Below the pieces are notes generated by a model. The model made no database searches. It worked only from the letters and a program-made list of their open reading frames with translations, and was not told the DNA's origin. From Streptomyces sp. NBC_00306 (lineage in GTDB: Bacteria; Actinomycetota; Actinomycetes; Streptomycetales; Streptomycetaceae), in contig NZ_CP108032.1 of NCBI RefSeq assembly GCF_036169555.1, positions 2,232,001-2,296,000 on the forward strand: a stretch of 64,000 nucleotides of DNA. The letters are read 5' to 3'. The position numbers and the translations under genes are program-made. Positions 34,406-43,029 of this stretch are shown here, in pieces; position 1 is the stretch's first letter, and each line of letters opens with the position of its first letter.

Positions 34406-35200
34406 ATGACCACCGCCACCTCCCGCCACAGCGGCCGGGGCATCAGTCCCGTCTTCCTCGGCATCGTCGCCGTGATGGCGGTGACCGGCTGGGCGGTGTG
34501 GACGGAGTTCTCCGCGAGCACGGGCCTCGCGGTGTTCCTGTTCGTCACCTCGGCCTGGGTCGTCTCGCTCTGTCTCCACGAGTACGCGCACGCCCGGACC
34601 GCGCTGCACAGCGGCGACATCTCCATCGGGACGAAGGGGTATCTCACCCTCAACCCCCTCGCCTACACACATGCGCTGCTGAGCATCGTGCTGCCGGTGC
34701 TGTTCGTGATCATGGGCGGTATCGGTCTGCCGGGCGGCGCGGTCTTCATCGAGCGGAACCGCATCCACGGCCGCTGGAAGCACAGTCTGATCTCGGCCGC
34801 CGGGCCGCTGACGAACGTCCTGTTCGCGGTCGCCTGTACCGCCCCGTTCTGGCTGGACGCGCTGGACGGCGTGCCGCCGGTGTTCCAGTACGCGCTGGGG
34901 TTCCTCGCGCTGCTCCAGGTCTCCGCGGCGATCCTGAACTTCCTGCCGGTGCCGGGCCTCGACGGCTACGGCGTGATCGAGCCCTGGCTCTCGTACAAGA
35001 TCCGCCGGCAGGTGGAGCCGTTCGCACCGTTCGGACTGATCGCGGTGTTCGGTCTGCTGTGGATCCCCGAGGTGAACGGGCTGTTCTTCGACGCGGTCGA
35101 CGCGATCCTGCGCGGGCTCGGCGTCGAGACCGGGTTCCCGGGCTGCGGGCTGGACTACTACCGCTTCTGGCAGGGGACGCCCGAGGCCTGCCCGGCGTGA
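34406..35200 (+). CDS. M50-like (site-2 protease type) membrane metalloprotease
   Basis: 264-residue polytopic membrane protein with the zinc motif HEYAHA (HExxH) in the second membrane segment and a downstream NFLPVPGLDGYGV segment corresponding to the third-ligand NPxPGLDG motif of M50 proteases. In between, GGIGLPGGAVFIERNRIHGRW and SLISAAGPLTNVLFAVACTA are typical of the family. Such proteases cut membrane-bound regulators within the bilayer. ATG 34406 has AGGAG about 8 nt upstream. It is divergent from the AfsR-like gene; a 7-bp hairpin (34294-34300 with 34315-34321) lies between the two. Confidence 0.85.
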   Translation: MTTATSRHSGRGISPVFLGIVAVMAVTGWAVWTEFSASTGLAVFLFVTSAWVVSLCLHEYAHARTALHSGDISIGTKGYLTLNPLAYTHALLSIVLPVLFVIMGGIGLPGGAVFIERNRIHGRWKHSLISAAGPLTNVLFAVACTAPFWLDALDGVPPVFQYALGFLALLQVSAAILNFLPVPGLDGYGVIEPWLSYKIRRQVEPFAPFGLIAVFGLLWIPEVNGLFFDAVDAILRGLGVETGFPGCGLDYYRFWQGTPEACPA

Positions 35201-35234
35201 CGGGGGCGAGGCCGGGGCGGCAAGGGCGCGCGGG

Positions 35235-35411
35235 TCAGCCGGCGGCGCGCTCCGCCTTAGCGCGGCGGAAGTAGTACCACGCCATGTTCGAGGTGAGGCC
35301 GGCGATCAGCACCCAGAGGATCCCGAGCCAGCTTCCCTGCACGAACGAGACCACGGCCGCCACGACGGCGAGCACGCAGAAGATGAGGGCGTAGAGAGCG
35401 AGGCGGGGCAT
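35235..35411 (-). CDS. Small two-segment membrane protein
   Basis: 58 residues with two hydrophobic segments (LALYALIFCVLAVVAAVVSF and GILWVLIAGLTSNMAWYYF) and a basic tail RRAKAERAAG. No family with known function. ATG at 35409-35411 follows AGGAG at about 8 nt. It is convergent with the M50-like gene and 62 bp downstream of the F420-dependent reductase gene on the same strand, possibly cotranscribed with it. Confidence 0.72.
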   Translation of the reverse strand: MPRLALYALIFCVLAVVAAVVSFVQGSWLGILWVLIAGLTSNMAWYYFRRAKAERAAG

Positions 35412-35473
35412 GGGGTACGGCTCCTGTCGGGGGGTGATTCGTCCCGCCCAGTGTCCCCCATGCCCCCGCGCGA

Positions 35474-36187
35474 CTACACGTCGGTGACGCGGAGCCCGGC
35501 GTGTGCCTTGTAGCGCCGGTTCACCGAGATCAGATTGGCGACCAGGGACTCGACCTGGTGGGCGTTGCGCAGCCGGCCCGCGAACACTCCGCGCATCCCG
35601 GGGATGCGTGCCGCGATCGCCTGCACGATGTCGGTGTCCTCGCGCGACTCGCCCAGCACCATCACATCGGTGTCGATCTCCTCGATCGACTCGTCCTGGA
35701 GCAGCACCGCGGACAGATGGTGGAAGGCGGCGGTCACCCGGGAGTCCGGCAGCAGGGCTGCGGCCTGCTCGGCGGCGCTGCCCTCCTCCGGCTTGAGCGC
35801 GTAGGCGCCCTTCTTGTCGAAGCCGAGCGGGTTGACGCAGTCGACGACCAGCTTGCCCGCGAGCTCCTTCTGGAGGGTCTCGAGCGTCTTGGCGTGCCCG
35901 TCCCACGGCACCGCGACGATCACCACGTCACTGCGGCGCGCGCACTCCGCGTTGTCCGCCCCCTCGACGCCGAGGCCCAGTTCGGCGGCGGCGGTCTCGG
36001 CGCGCTCCGCCGCGCGGGATCCGATGATCACCTTCTGCCCGGCCCGGGCGAGGCGGTAGGCGAGCCCGCGCCCCTGGTCCCCGGTGCCGCCGAGCACGCC
36101 GACGACCAGGCCGGACACGTCCGGGAGGTCCCAGGGGTCCTTGGCCGCGGGCTTCGGCGCCGTGCCTGCGTTGTCAGTAGAAGTCAT
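35474..36187 (-). CDS. npdG: NADPH-dependent F420 reductase
   Basis: 237-residue enzyme that transfers hydride between coenzyme F420 and NADP. The Rossmann loop GVLGGTGDQGRGLAYRLARAG (read as two parts) with IIGSRAAERAE binds NADP; VIVAVPWDGH, VVDCVNPLGFDKKG and AFHHLSAVLL match archaeal and actinobacterial Fno/NpdG proteins. An N-terminal extension of about 25 residues (DNAGTAPKPAAKDPWDLPDV) is usual in Streptomyces. ATG at 36185-36187 is the first in-frame start giving this extension. The enzyme would supply reduced F420 for F420-dependent reductases. Confidence 0.88.
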   Translation of the reverse strand: MTSTDNAGTAPKPAAKDPWDLPDVSGLVVGVLGGTGDQGRGLAYRLARAGQKVIIGSRAAERAETAAAELGLGVEGADNAECARRSDVVIVAVPWDGHAKTLETLQKELAGKLVVDCVNPLGFDKKGAYALKPEEGSAAEQAAALLPDSRVTAAFHHLSAVLLQDESIEEIDTDVMVLGESREDTDIVQAIAARIPGMRGVFAGRLRNAHQVESLVANLISVNRRYKAHAGLRVTDV

Positions 36188-36282
36188 GCAGCCGACCTTA
36201 CTTGCTGGTATCGGGCTCACGAACGGGTGAGCCGCACCGAAGCCCGCCCGCCGGCGCGGGGTGTCGGGCAGGATGCGGGGCC

Positions 36283-36888
36283 ATGGATGCCGTACGCGTC
36301 GCGCTGCTGCGCGAAGTCCTCGCGGGTACCGAGTGGCCGGCGGCGACCCGGCGGTTCGCCGGGGTCCTGCGGTCGTCCGTGGTCCCGCAGGGCGGCGGGC
36401 TGCTGCTGGTGGGGACCGAGGCGTACGAGCCCTGGCATCTCGCGGCGCATCTGGTGGACGAGGCCGCGTGGTCGGGGCAGCCGGAACTGACGCCGACGCT
36501 GGTACGCCACCGGGTCCGGCCCGGGGACCCGCCGCAGCTCGCGGTGGGACTCGGCCGGCTGGAGGCGGCGCGCCGCGGCGAGACGCTGCTGGTGGTCGCG
36601 CCGGGGCAGCCGGAGGCGGAGCTGCTGGAGCGGGTGCACGACGCGCGGCGGGCCGGTGCGACGGTGCTGGCGCTGGACGGCGGGGATCCGGAGGTGCACG
36701 GGCTCGCGCACGAGGCGCTGACGGTGACCGCGGCCGCGGACGAGGTCGATCTGGACACCGTGCAGCATCTGGTGAGCGCGGCGGCCGGGGAGAACAGTCT
36801 GCCGGTGGCACGCGGCCGGCGGAGCCTGCGGGACCGGCTCTCGCGCCTCGCCGACCAGCTGACCTCGCCGCCGCCGCCTCGCTGGTAG
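36283..36888 (+). CDS. Conserved hypothetical protein, possibly SIS-like
   Basis: 201 residues, soluble. It begins MDAVRVALLREVLAGTEWPA. The central part (GETLLVVAPGQPEAELLERV, RAGATVLALDGGDPEVHGLA) alternates strands and helices as in sugar-isomerase-like or Rossmannoid domains, but no phosphate-binding motif is clear. ATG 36283 gives this start; ribosome-binding support is weak. It is 62 bp upstream of an MFS gene on the same strand. High GC3 bias supports a real gene. Confidence 0.6.
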   Translation: MDAVRVALLREVLAGTEWPAATRRFAGVLRSSVVPQGGGLLLVGTEAYEPWHLAAHLVDEAAWSGQPELTPTLVRHRVRPGDPPQLAVGLGRLEAARRGETLLVVAPGQPEAELLERVHDARRAGATVLALDGGDPEVHGLAHEALTVTAAADEVDLDTVQHLVSAAAGENSLPVARGRRSLRDRLSRLADQLTSPPPPRW

Positions 36889-36950
36889 TCCGTCGCCTCC
36901 CAGGAAATCCGGTTGCCGCAGGCTACCGGCCGCCCGGAACATGGCCTCCT

Positions 36951-38237
36951 GTGACCTCCAAGCTCTCCGCGCTGCTGCCCGACCTCTCTCCGTGGCGCTC
37001 GTCCCGCGACTTCCGCCTCCTGTGGGTGCAGGGCGTGGTCACGTACTTCGGCAGTTTCATGGCGATGATCGCGCTGCCGCTCCAGATCAAGGACCTGACC
37101 GGATCGCCGCTCGCGGTGGGCGTGATGGGCGCGGTGGAGCTGGTGCCGCTGGTGGTGTTCGGCCTCTACGGCGGGGCGCTCGCGGACTCGGCCGACCGCC
37201 GGAAGCTGATCCTCGGCACGGAGGCCGGGCTCGGCGTGCTGGCGGTCGTCCTCCTGGTGAACGCGATGCTGCCCGATCCGATGCTGTGGCCGCTGTACCT
37301 GGTCGCGGCCGGCGTCTCGGCGCTGGCGGGTCTGCAACGCCCGGCGCTCGACTCGCTGATGGCCCGTATCGTCCCGCACGACCAGCTGACGGCGGCGGCC
37401 GCGCTGAACGCCCTGCGCTACCAGCTGGGCGCGATCGCGGGGCCCGCGCTGGCGGGTCTGGTGGTGGCCTACGCGGGCCACGCCACGGCGTACGGCGTCA
37501 CGGTCGCCGGTTTCGCGGTGTCCGTCGTCCTGTGCCTGCGCCTGGCCCCGGCCCCGGCCCCGGCGGCACACGATGCCCAGAAGCCTTCGCTGCGGGGCAT
37601 CGCGGAGGGCGCGCGCTATGCGTGGTCCCGCCCGGTGCTGCTGGGGACGTACGCGATCGACCTGGCCGCGATGTTCTTCGCCTTCCCGAACACGATCTTC
37701 CCGTTCCTGGCGGACGACCTGGACGCGGAGTGGTCACTCGGCCTGATGTACGCGGCGGGTTCGGTCGGATCGCTGGCCCTGAGCATGACGAGCGGCTGGA
37801 CGTCGCGGGTGCGGCGGCACGGCCTGTTCGTGGTGTTCGGCGCGGCGGCCTGGGGCCTGGCGATCGCGGCGGCGGGATGGTTCTCGAACGTGTGGCTGGT
37901 CCTGCTGTGCCTGGCGTTCGCGGGCGCGGGCGACATGCTCAGCGGCCTCGGCCGCTCGACGATCTGGAACCAGACGATCCCGGAGGAGCTGCGGGGACGG
38001 CTCGCGGGGATAGAGGTGCTGTCGTACAGCGTCGGCCCGCAGCTGGGCCAGGTCCGCGCGGGCGCGATGGCGGGATGGACGGGCACACGAGCGTCGATCT
38101 GGTCCGGCGGCGTGGCCTGCGTGGCCTCGGTCGGCCTGCTGGCCGCGGTACTCCCGAAGCTGATCACATACGACGCCTCGACGGACGAGGACGCGTTGCG
38201 CCGCCGCGCGCAGCAGGAGGCGCTGACGAAGGCGTGA
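36951..38237 (+). CDS. MFS exporter (EntS/MFS_3 type)
   Basis: 428-residue, about 12-segment transporter. The opening PWRSSRDFRLLWVQGVVTYF, the loop GGALADSADRRKLILGTEAG and GLQRPALDSLMARIVPHDQL are characteristic of the MFS_3 group that contains the enterobactin exporter EntS. A siderophore or drug substrate is plausible given the iron genes farther downstream, but the link is only by distance. GTG 36951 begins VTSKLSALLPDL; upstream in-frame starts lie inside the previous gene. After its stop comes a 539-bp repeat-filled gap. Confidence 0.85.
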   Translation: MTSKLSALLPDLSPWRSSRDFRLLWVQGVVTYFGSFMAMIALPLQIKDLTGSPLAVGVMGAVELVPLVVFGLYGGALADSADRRKLILGTEAGLGVLAVVLLVNAMLPDPMLWPLYLVAAGVSALAGLQRPALDSLMARIVPHDQLTAAAALNALRYQLGAIAGPALAGLVVAYAGHATAYGVTVAGFAVSVVLCLRLAPAPAPAAHDAQKPSLRGIAEGARYAWSRPVLLGTYAIDLAAMFFAFPNTIFPFLADDLDAEWSLGLMYAAGSVGSLALSMTSGWTSRVRRHGLFVVFGAAAWGLAIAAAGWFSNVWLVLLCLAFAGAGDMLSGLGRSTIWNQTIPEELRGRLAGIEVLSYSVGPQLGQVRAGAMAGWTGTRASIWSGGVACVASVGLLAAVLPKLITYDASTDEDALRRRAQQEALTKA

Positions 38238-38255
38238 GCCTTCGCGCACGGGCCG

Positions 38256-38692
38256 CGCCGGGCAGGCGGAGGACCACGTCCAGCCCCGCCGGACGGGGGC
38301 TGAACCTGCGGACCACATGCGGCCGTATTCAGCCCCGCCGGCGATTGAGGCGCGGGGCCCGGGGCAGAGCCCCGCGAACAGCCCGCACCCACGGGTACGC
38401 GCCCACCCCGCGAGGGCGCGCCCTCACCCACCCGGCAAACCCAGCCCCGCCGGGCAGGCTGAGGACCACATCCGGCCGCGCCGGACGGGGCTGAACCTGC
38501 GGACCACATGCGGCCATATCCAGCCCCGCCGGCGATTGAGGCGCGGGGCCCGGGGCAGAGCCCCGCGAACAGCCCGCACCCACGGGTACGCGCCCACCCC
38601 GCGAGGGCGCGCCCTTCAACCACCCGGCAAACCCAGCCCCGCCGGCGATTGAGGCGCGGGGCCCGGGGCAGAGCCCCGCGAAGGGCCCGCAC
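38256..38692. repeat. 192-bp tandem duplication plus a third partial copy
   Basis: Copy A (38256-38447) and copy B (38448 to about 38638) are nearly identical, differing by a one-base indel and scattered substitutions. Copy C (about 38639-38692) contains only the core. Each copy includes the sequence GCCGGCGATTGAGGCGCGGG followed by a hairpin-forming CCCGGGGCAGAGCCCCGCG. This core is a repeat I recognise as common between Streptomyces genes. The whole 538-bp gap to the next gene (38777) holds no convincing gene; the hairpins may act as terminators for the convergent genes. Confidence 0.85.
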
Positions 38693-38776
38693 GTCCCGCA
38701 CCCGCCTCGATCGCCGGGACCGGCTGAACGAGCGCGCGCACAACGGGCGCGACCCCGTGGCCCACCGCCGTGAGGA

Positions 38777-38995
38777 CTACTCGCCCTTCGGCGCGTCGTG
38801 CCAGCGCGGATCGTTCTCCCATTCGAGGTTCTTCTCCCGCGCCGTCTCCATCGCGTGGGTCGCCTCCTCACGGCTCGCGTACGGGCCGAAGCGGTCCTTC
38901 GCCGGGCACTCCGGGCCCTCCTCGACCTTCTTGTGCTCCAGGCAGTAGAACCACTCGCCCGGTTTGCCGGCCGTACGCTTCTTGAACAGGGCCAT
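38777..38995 (-). CDS. Small conserved actinobacterial protein
   Basis: 72 residues, charged: MALFKKRTAGKPGEWFYCLE, then HKKVEEGPECPAKDRFGPYA and a helical EEATHAMETAREKNLEWEND tail. The FGPYASREEATHAMETA portion resembles a SPOR-like or single-domain fold that modifies residues around a YCLEH turn, but no role is known. ATG at 38993-38995 has AAGGAG about 8 nt upstream, so the start is firm. Divergent from map across an 88-bp gap. Confidence 0.72.
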   Translation of the reverse strand: MALFKKRTAGKPGEWFYCLEHKKVEEGPECPAKDRFGPYASREEATHAMETAREKNLEWENDPRWHDAPKGE

Positions 38996-39083
38996 CGTCG
39001 GCTCCTTCCTCTGACGCCATGCTGCCCCAAGGACGTCCCCCTACGCCCGGGAGGCGTGCCGGGCCCCCGGTTAGACTCGCGGC

Positions 39084-39941
39084 ATGTCTGGCCAGTCGCT
39101 GCTCGTACCAGGCGAGCTCTCCCCCACCCGCTCCGTCCCCGGCTCCATCCGGCGCCCCGAGTACGTCGGAAAGCCCGCGCCGACCCCGTACACCGGGCCG
39201 GAGGTGCAGGACGCCGACACCGTCGAGCGGATGCGCATCGCGGGCCGTATCGCCGCGCAGGCGATGGAGGAGGCCGCCAAGCACATCTCCCCCGGCGTGA
39301 CGACCGACGAACTGGACCGGGTCGCGCACGAGTTCATGTGCGACCACGGCGCCTATCCGTCGACGCTCGGCTACCGCGGCTTCCCCAAGTCGCTGTGCTC
39401 CTCGGTCAACGAGGTGATCTGCCACGGGATCCCCGACTCCACCGTCCTGCGCGACGGCGACATCGTGAACCTCGACGTCACGGCGTACATCAACGGTGTG
39501 CACGGCGACAACAACGCCACCTACCTCTGCGGCGACGTCGACGAGGAGTCGCGGCTGCTCGTGGAGCGGACCCGGGAATCCCTCAACCGGGCCATCAAGG
39601 CCGTGAAGCCGGGCCGCCAGGTCAATGTCATCGGGCGGGTCATCGAGTCGTACGCCAAGCGCTTCGGCTACGGCGTGGTCCGTGACTTCACCGGCCACGG
39701 GATCAATTCCTCGTTCCACTCCGGGCTGATCATTCCGCACTACGACGCCCAGCACGCGACGACCGTGATGCAGCCGGGCATGACGTTCACCATCGAGCCG
39801 ATGCTCACGCTGGGGACGTACGAGTACGACATGTGGGACGACGGCTGGACCGTGGTGACCAAGGACCGCAAGCGGACCGCGCAGTTCGAGCACACGCTGG
39901 TGGTCACGGAGAGCGGCGCCGAGATTCTCACGTTGCCCTGA
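39084..39941 (+). CDS. map: Methionine aminopeptidase, type I
   Basis: 285-residue metalloenzyme that removes the initiator methionine. All five metal ligands are visible: Asp in [10 protein letters not shown], Asp in GVHGDNN, His in GHGINSSFH, Glu in TFTIEPM and Glu in AQFEHTLVV; the catalytic His is in [10 protein letters not shown]. An N-terminal extension of about 40 residues with proline-rich segments (PTPYTGPEV) matches the actinobacterial second MetAP that has an SH3-ligand-like tail. ATG 39084 begins [12 protein letters not shown]; ribosome-binding support is weak. It is followed by a 116-bp gap containing an iron-regulated promoter for heme oxygenase. Confidence 0.95.
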   Translation: MSGQSLLVPGELSPTRSVPGSIRRPEYVGKPAPTPYTGPEVQDADTVERMRIAGRIAAQAMEEAAKHISPGVTTDELDRVAHEFMCDHGAYPSTLGYRGFPKSLCSSVNEVICHGIPDSTVLRDGDIVNLDVTAYINGVHGDNNATYLCGDVDEESRLLVERTRESLNRAIKAVKPGRQVNVIGRVIESYAKRFGYGVVRDFTGHGINSSFHSGLIIPHYDAQHATTVMQPGMTFTIEPMLTLGTYEYDMWDDGWTVVTKDRKRTAQFEHTLVVTESGAEILTLP

Positions 39942-39986
39942 CGCCGTTCGGGGGTAGCGTTTTACCGACAGGTCGTCGGGAACCAG

Positions 39987-40015
39987 TTGACTTAGGTAAG
40001 CCTAAGTAGCAGGAT
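39987..40015 (+). promoter_or_regulatory. Heme oxygenase promoter with iron box in the spacer
   Basis: TTGACT (-35, 39987-39992) and CAGGAT (-10, 40010-40015) are separated by 17 bp. The near-palindrome ACTTAGGTAAGCCTAAGT (39990-40007) fills the spacer; TTAGG and CCTAA half-sites match the DmdR/IdeR iron box. Repression by iron-loaded DmdR1/IdeR is the expected control. Confidence 0.75.
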
Positions 40016-40057
40016 CTTAACCGGTTCCCGTCCCCATCGGTCCCCCGGAGGTCCGCC

Positions 40058-40708
40058 TTGGACACGCCATTCTCGACACTCATCCGTGTTGCCTCGCACG
40101 AGCAGCACACCGAGGCCGAGACCTCGCCCTTCATGAGCGATCTGCTCGGCGGCCGGCTGGGCGTCGAGGCCTACGCCCGCTACACCGAGCAGCTCTGGTT
40201 CGTGTACCGGGCACTGGAAGGTGCCGCGGGCGCGCTGGAGGACGACCCGGTGGCGGGGCCCTTCATCCGCCCGGAGCTGATGCGTACCGCCGCGCTGGAA
40301 CGCGACCTCGCGCATCTGCGCGGCGCCGACTGGCGCGCGGGCGCCGCTCCGCTGCCGGCGACCGAGGCGTACGCCGCCCGGGTCGAGGAGTGCGCCCGTA
40401 CCTGGCCCGCCGGGTACATCGCGCACCACTACACCCGTTACCTCGGTGACCTCTCCGGCGGCCAGATCATCCGCGACCGCGCCGAGAAGACCTGGGGCTT
40501 CGCGCGCAAGGGCGACGGGGTCCGGTTCTACGTCTTCGAGCAGATCGACAACCCGGCCGCCTTCAAGCGCGGTTACCGCGAACTGCTGGACGCGGTGAAC
40601 GCCGACGAGCTGGAGAAGAAGCGGATCGTCGAGGAGTGCAAGCGGGCCTTCGACTTCAACGGAGCAGTCTTCCGCGAGCTGGGCGAGGAGTTCCCGCTCA
40701 GCGCATGA
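40058..40708 (+). CDS. Heme oxygenase (biliverdin-producing)
   Basis: 216-residue all-helical enzyme that opens heme to biliverdin, CO and iron. The proximal His lies in RVASHEQHTEAETSPFM (HEQHTEAE), and the distal helix reads HYTRYLGDLSGGQIIRDRAE, with GDLSGGQ the family hallmark. It starts at TTG 40058, supported by GGAGG 8 nt upstream; no better ATG or GTG exists before the His helix. Its promoter holds an iron box, so it should be made under iron starvation together with the nearby heme-uptake genes. The 3' end overlaps the convergent PhzF-like gene by 11 bp. Confidence 0.93.
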   Translation: MDTPFSTLIRVASHEQHTEAETSPFMSDLLGGRLGVEAYARYTEQLWFVYRALEGAAGALEDDPVAGPFIRPELMRTAALERDLAHLRGADWRAGAAPLPATEAYAARVEECARTWPAGYIAHHYTRYLGDLSGGQIIRDRAEKTWGFARKGDGVRFYVFEQIDNPAAFKRGYRELLDAVNADELEKKRIVEECKRAFDFNGAVFRELGEEFPLSA

Positions 40709-41390
40709 GCGAGATCCGGCGGGCGGCCGGCACGGGCGTCGCGAGGCGCACCCGCCCGCCGATCTCGATCGTGCCGTCGGGGCCGGGGGCCGTCAGAATC
40801 TGCGACCCGCGGCCCTGCGTGATGTTCAGCGCGCGCCCGAGGCTGTCGGTGAGCAGCAGGGCAGCCGCGCCGGTCGCCTCGTCCTCCACGATGCCGTCGT
40901 CCCGCCGGGGGAAGGCGCGGGCCCGGACCCGGCCCGCGGCCTCGTCCTCCCAGGCCCAGGCGTAGAGCCAGCCCTCACCGGGCGGCGGCGCGGGCAGCGC
41001 GTCCACCTCGGCCGGTGAGGCGTACTGCCGCAGCGTGCGCGGCGGGGCCCATTCGGCGCGGGCGGTGATCCAGGTGAACTCGCCGTCGCTGCGCGCCCAC
41101 ACCTCGCCCGCGGGAGGGTTCACCGCCTCCAGGTCGAGCAGCCAGGCCACTCCGACGAGCGGGTGCCCGGCGAACGGGAGCCTCAGGCCGGGGGTGTAGA
41201 TGTCCACGACCCCGCGCTCGGGGTCGTCGACGAACACGGTCTCGCTGAAGCCCAGTTCGGCCGCGAGCGCCTGCCGGGACGCCGGGTCGGGAACGGCCCG
41301 GGCGTCGCGTACGACTCCCAGGGCGTTGCCATGGCCCCCGTCGGCCCCGCAGAAGACGTGGAGCACGTCCAGTACGTCGAGTTCGTTCAC
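40698..41390 (-). CDS. PhzF-family isomerase-like protein
   Basis: 230-residue protein of the phenazine-biosynthesis-like / epimerase fold. Motifs: VFCGADGGHGNALGVV, LGFSETVFVDDP with the conserved Glu acting as base in PhzF, LPFAGHPLVG, and DEATGAAALLL near the end. It is shorter than PhzF (about 280 aa), as in many actinobacterial members, and no other phenazine genes are near, so the reaction is unknown. GTG at 41388-41390 gives VNELDVLDVLHVF; TTG at 41400-41402 would add four residues. Tail-to-tail overlap with heme oxygenase by 11 bp. Confidence 0.8.
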   Translation of the reverse strand: MNELDVLDVLHVFCGADGGHGNALGVVRDARAVPDPASRQALAAELGFSETVFVDDPERGVVDIYTPGLRLPFAGHPLVGVAWLLDLEAVNPPAGEVWARSDGEFTWITARAEWAPPRTLRQYASPAEVDALPAPPPGEGWLYAWAWEDEAAGRVRARAFPRRDDGIVEDEATGAAALLLTDSLGRALNITQGRGSQILTAPGPDGTIEIGGRVRLATPVPAARRISLMR

Positions 41391-41418
41391 CCCGGCATTC
41401 AAGCATCCCGGTACGACA

Positions 41419-41454
41419 GGGCCGCACCGGCGGCGACTGCTGCCGGTGCGGCCC
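41419..41454 (-). terminator. Terminator after the HtaA operon
   Basis: Perfect 13-bp arms GGGCCGCACCGGC (41419-41431) and GCCGGTGCGGCCC (41442-41454) around a 10-nt loop, 19 bp past the stop of the second HtaA gene. Confidence 0.85.
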
Positions 41455-41473
41455 GTGACGCGGGACCCGTGGG

Positions 41474-43015
41474 TCAGGAGCGGGTCGCCTCCCGGCGCCG
41501 GATCGCGAAGACCACGGCCGCGCCCGCCACCGCGATGCCCGCCGAGGCGGCCGCCAGCGCGGTCGTCGGGACCTCGGAGCCCGTGGAGGCCAGGGCGCCG
41601 CCCGTGCCGCCGACGGTGCCGCCCCCGGTGGTCGTACCGGCCGAGCCGCCCTCCGTCGAACCGCCCGCGGAACCGCCGGAGCCGCTCGTGCCGCCGGAGC
41701 CCTCGGGCAGTTCGGCGTCCTCGTCGAGGGAGACCGCGACCGTGACCGGGTCCAGCTCCTCACCGGTCGGGTACATGCCGCCGAACGCCTTGGTGCCCTC
41801 CGCCGTGAGCTTCGCCGGTACGCCCGTCAGCTTGACCACGTCCGCCTGCGCCGTGAGCGCGCCGGCCGAAACGGTCAGGGAGGCGATGCCCAGGTTCTGG
41901 TAGGTCGCGACCTTGCCGGTCTCCCGGTCCTTGGTGCTGACGTCGGCCACCAGGGTGCCCCGGGTGCCGTTCACCTCGACCTCGACGCCGCTCAGCTTCA
42001 GATCGAGGACGTACTGGCCGCCGGTGAGGTGGCCGAGGAAGCGGACGCCGCCGTCGAAGGAGGCCGCCAGGGTCTTCGTGCCGGCGTCGTAGGAGCCGCG
42101 GCCCTCGGGGAAGCGGTAGCCCTCGCCCGACTTCGCCGCGCCGCCGGACAGTTCGACCTTGCCGTGGGCTATCGGGCCCGTGACGTAGTCCCGGAACCGC
42201 TTCTTGACACCCCAGTCGAGATTGCCGTCCACGACCGAGCCGTCGCCGTTCTCGGGGTCACCGGTCGCGGTGTCGGTGGGGGACGGCGTCGCGGTGGGGT
42301 CGGTCGTCGCGGTCGCCGTCGCGGTCGCGGTGGCCGTCGGGGTCGGCGTCACCGGCGGGGTCACGCTCGGCGTGGCCGACGGGGCCGGCTTCACCGCCTT
42401 GACCGAGAGGGTCGCCGGGTCCAGCGCGTCGCCCTCCTTGTACATACCGTTGAAGGCTTTCGCGCCCTCTGCGGTGAGCGCGGCCGGGATGTCCTTGAAG
42501 ACCATCGCACCGCCCTCGCCCTGCCCCGGGGCGACCTTCGACAGATCGAGCTTCGCCACCGCGATGTCGTCCTGCGTCGTGCCGTTGAGGGTGACGTCGG
42601 CCTGGATGCTGCCGGTGGTGCCCGCGGTCAGCACCTTCACATCGGCGAGCTTGATGGCGAAGCCGTGGGCGGTGGAGGAGAACAGGACATTGCCCTTGAA
42701 GGCGGTGTCGGTGGCGTGGGTGCCCGTGTCGTAGGTGCCCGTACCGCCGGTGAAGGTGAAGGGGCCGTTGTCCGGCGCCTGGGTGGCGCCGTCCGCCGCC
42801 ACGATCGTGCCCTTGGCCATGCCCATGACGTACGAGCGGAAGGACTGCTTGAAGCCCCAGTCCAGGGTGCCGTCCTTCAGTTCCAGTTTCGGGGCGCCGG
42901 GGGCGGCGGAACCGCTGCCGGCCGCGAGCGCCGGAAGGGCGAAGGCGGTGGCGCCGAGCGCGGCCACGACGGCTGTCGCGGCGGCGAGGGTGATGGGGCG
43001 GCGAGTGGCTGCCAT
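41474..43015 (-). CDS. htaA: HtaA-domain heme-binding surface protein with LAxTG sorting signal
   Basis: 513-residue exported protein. A signal peptide (ITLAAATAVVAALGATAFA, cleavage near PALAAG) is followed by two HtaA/CR domains, beginning at LDWGFKQSFRSYVMGMAKG and LDWGVKKRFRDYVTGPIAHG. They are separated by a Thr/Pro/Ala linker of about 50 residues. The C-terminus has a class E-type sortase motif LASTG (near residue 480), a hydrophobic helix and the basic tail RRREATRS, so it should be attached to the cell wall. In Corynebacterium HtaA the CR domains bind heme through a conserved Tyr in this SFRxY motif. The start has GAGGAG upstream. It lies 14 bp after the other HtaA gene and 458 bp upstream of, but divergent in regulation from, hmuT. 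Confidence 0.9.
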   Translation of the reverse strand: MAATRRPITLAAATAVVAALGATAFALPALAAGSGSAAPGAPKLELKDGTLDWGFKQSFRSYVMGMAKGTIVAADGATQAPDNGPFTFTGGTGTYDTGTHATDTAFKGNVLFSSTAHGFAIKLADVKVLTAGTTGSIQADVTLNGTTQDDIAVAKLDLSKVAPGQGEGGAMVFKDIPAALTAEGAKAFNGMYKEGDALDPATLSVKAVKPAPSATPSVTPPVTPTPTATATATATATTDPTATPSPTDTATGDPENGDGSVVDGNLDWGVKKRFRDYVTGPIAHGKVELSGGAAKSGEGYRFPEGRGSYDAGTKTLAASFDGGVRFLGHLTGGQYVLDLKLSGVEVEVNGTRGTLVADVSTKDRETGKVATYQNLGIASLTVSAGALTAQADVVKLTGVPAKLTAEGTKAFGGMYPTGEELDPVTVAVSLDEDAELPEGSGGTSGSGGSAGGSTEGGSAGTTTGGGTVGGTGGALASTGSEVPTTALAAASAGIAVAGAAVVFAIRRREATRS

Positions 43016-43029
43016 GGTCGTTGGTCTCC

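Noticed and set aside
40698..41390. Phenazine biosynthesis
   Set aside because: A PhzF-like fold alone does not imply phenazine; no other phz genes are present.
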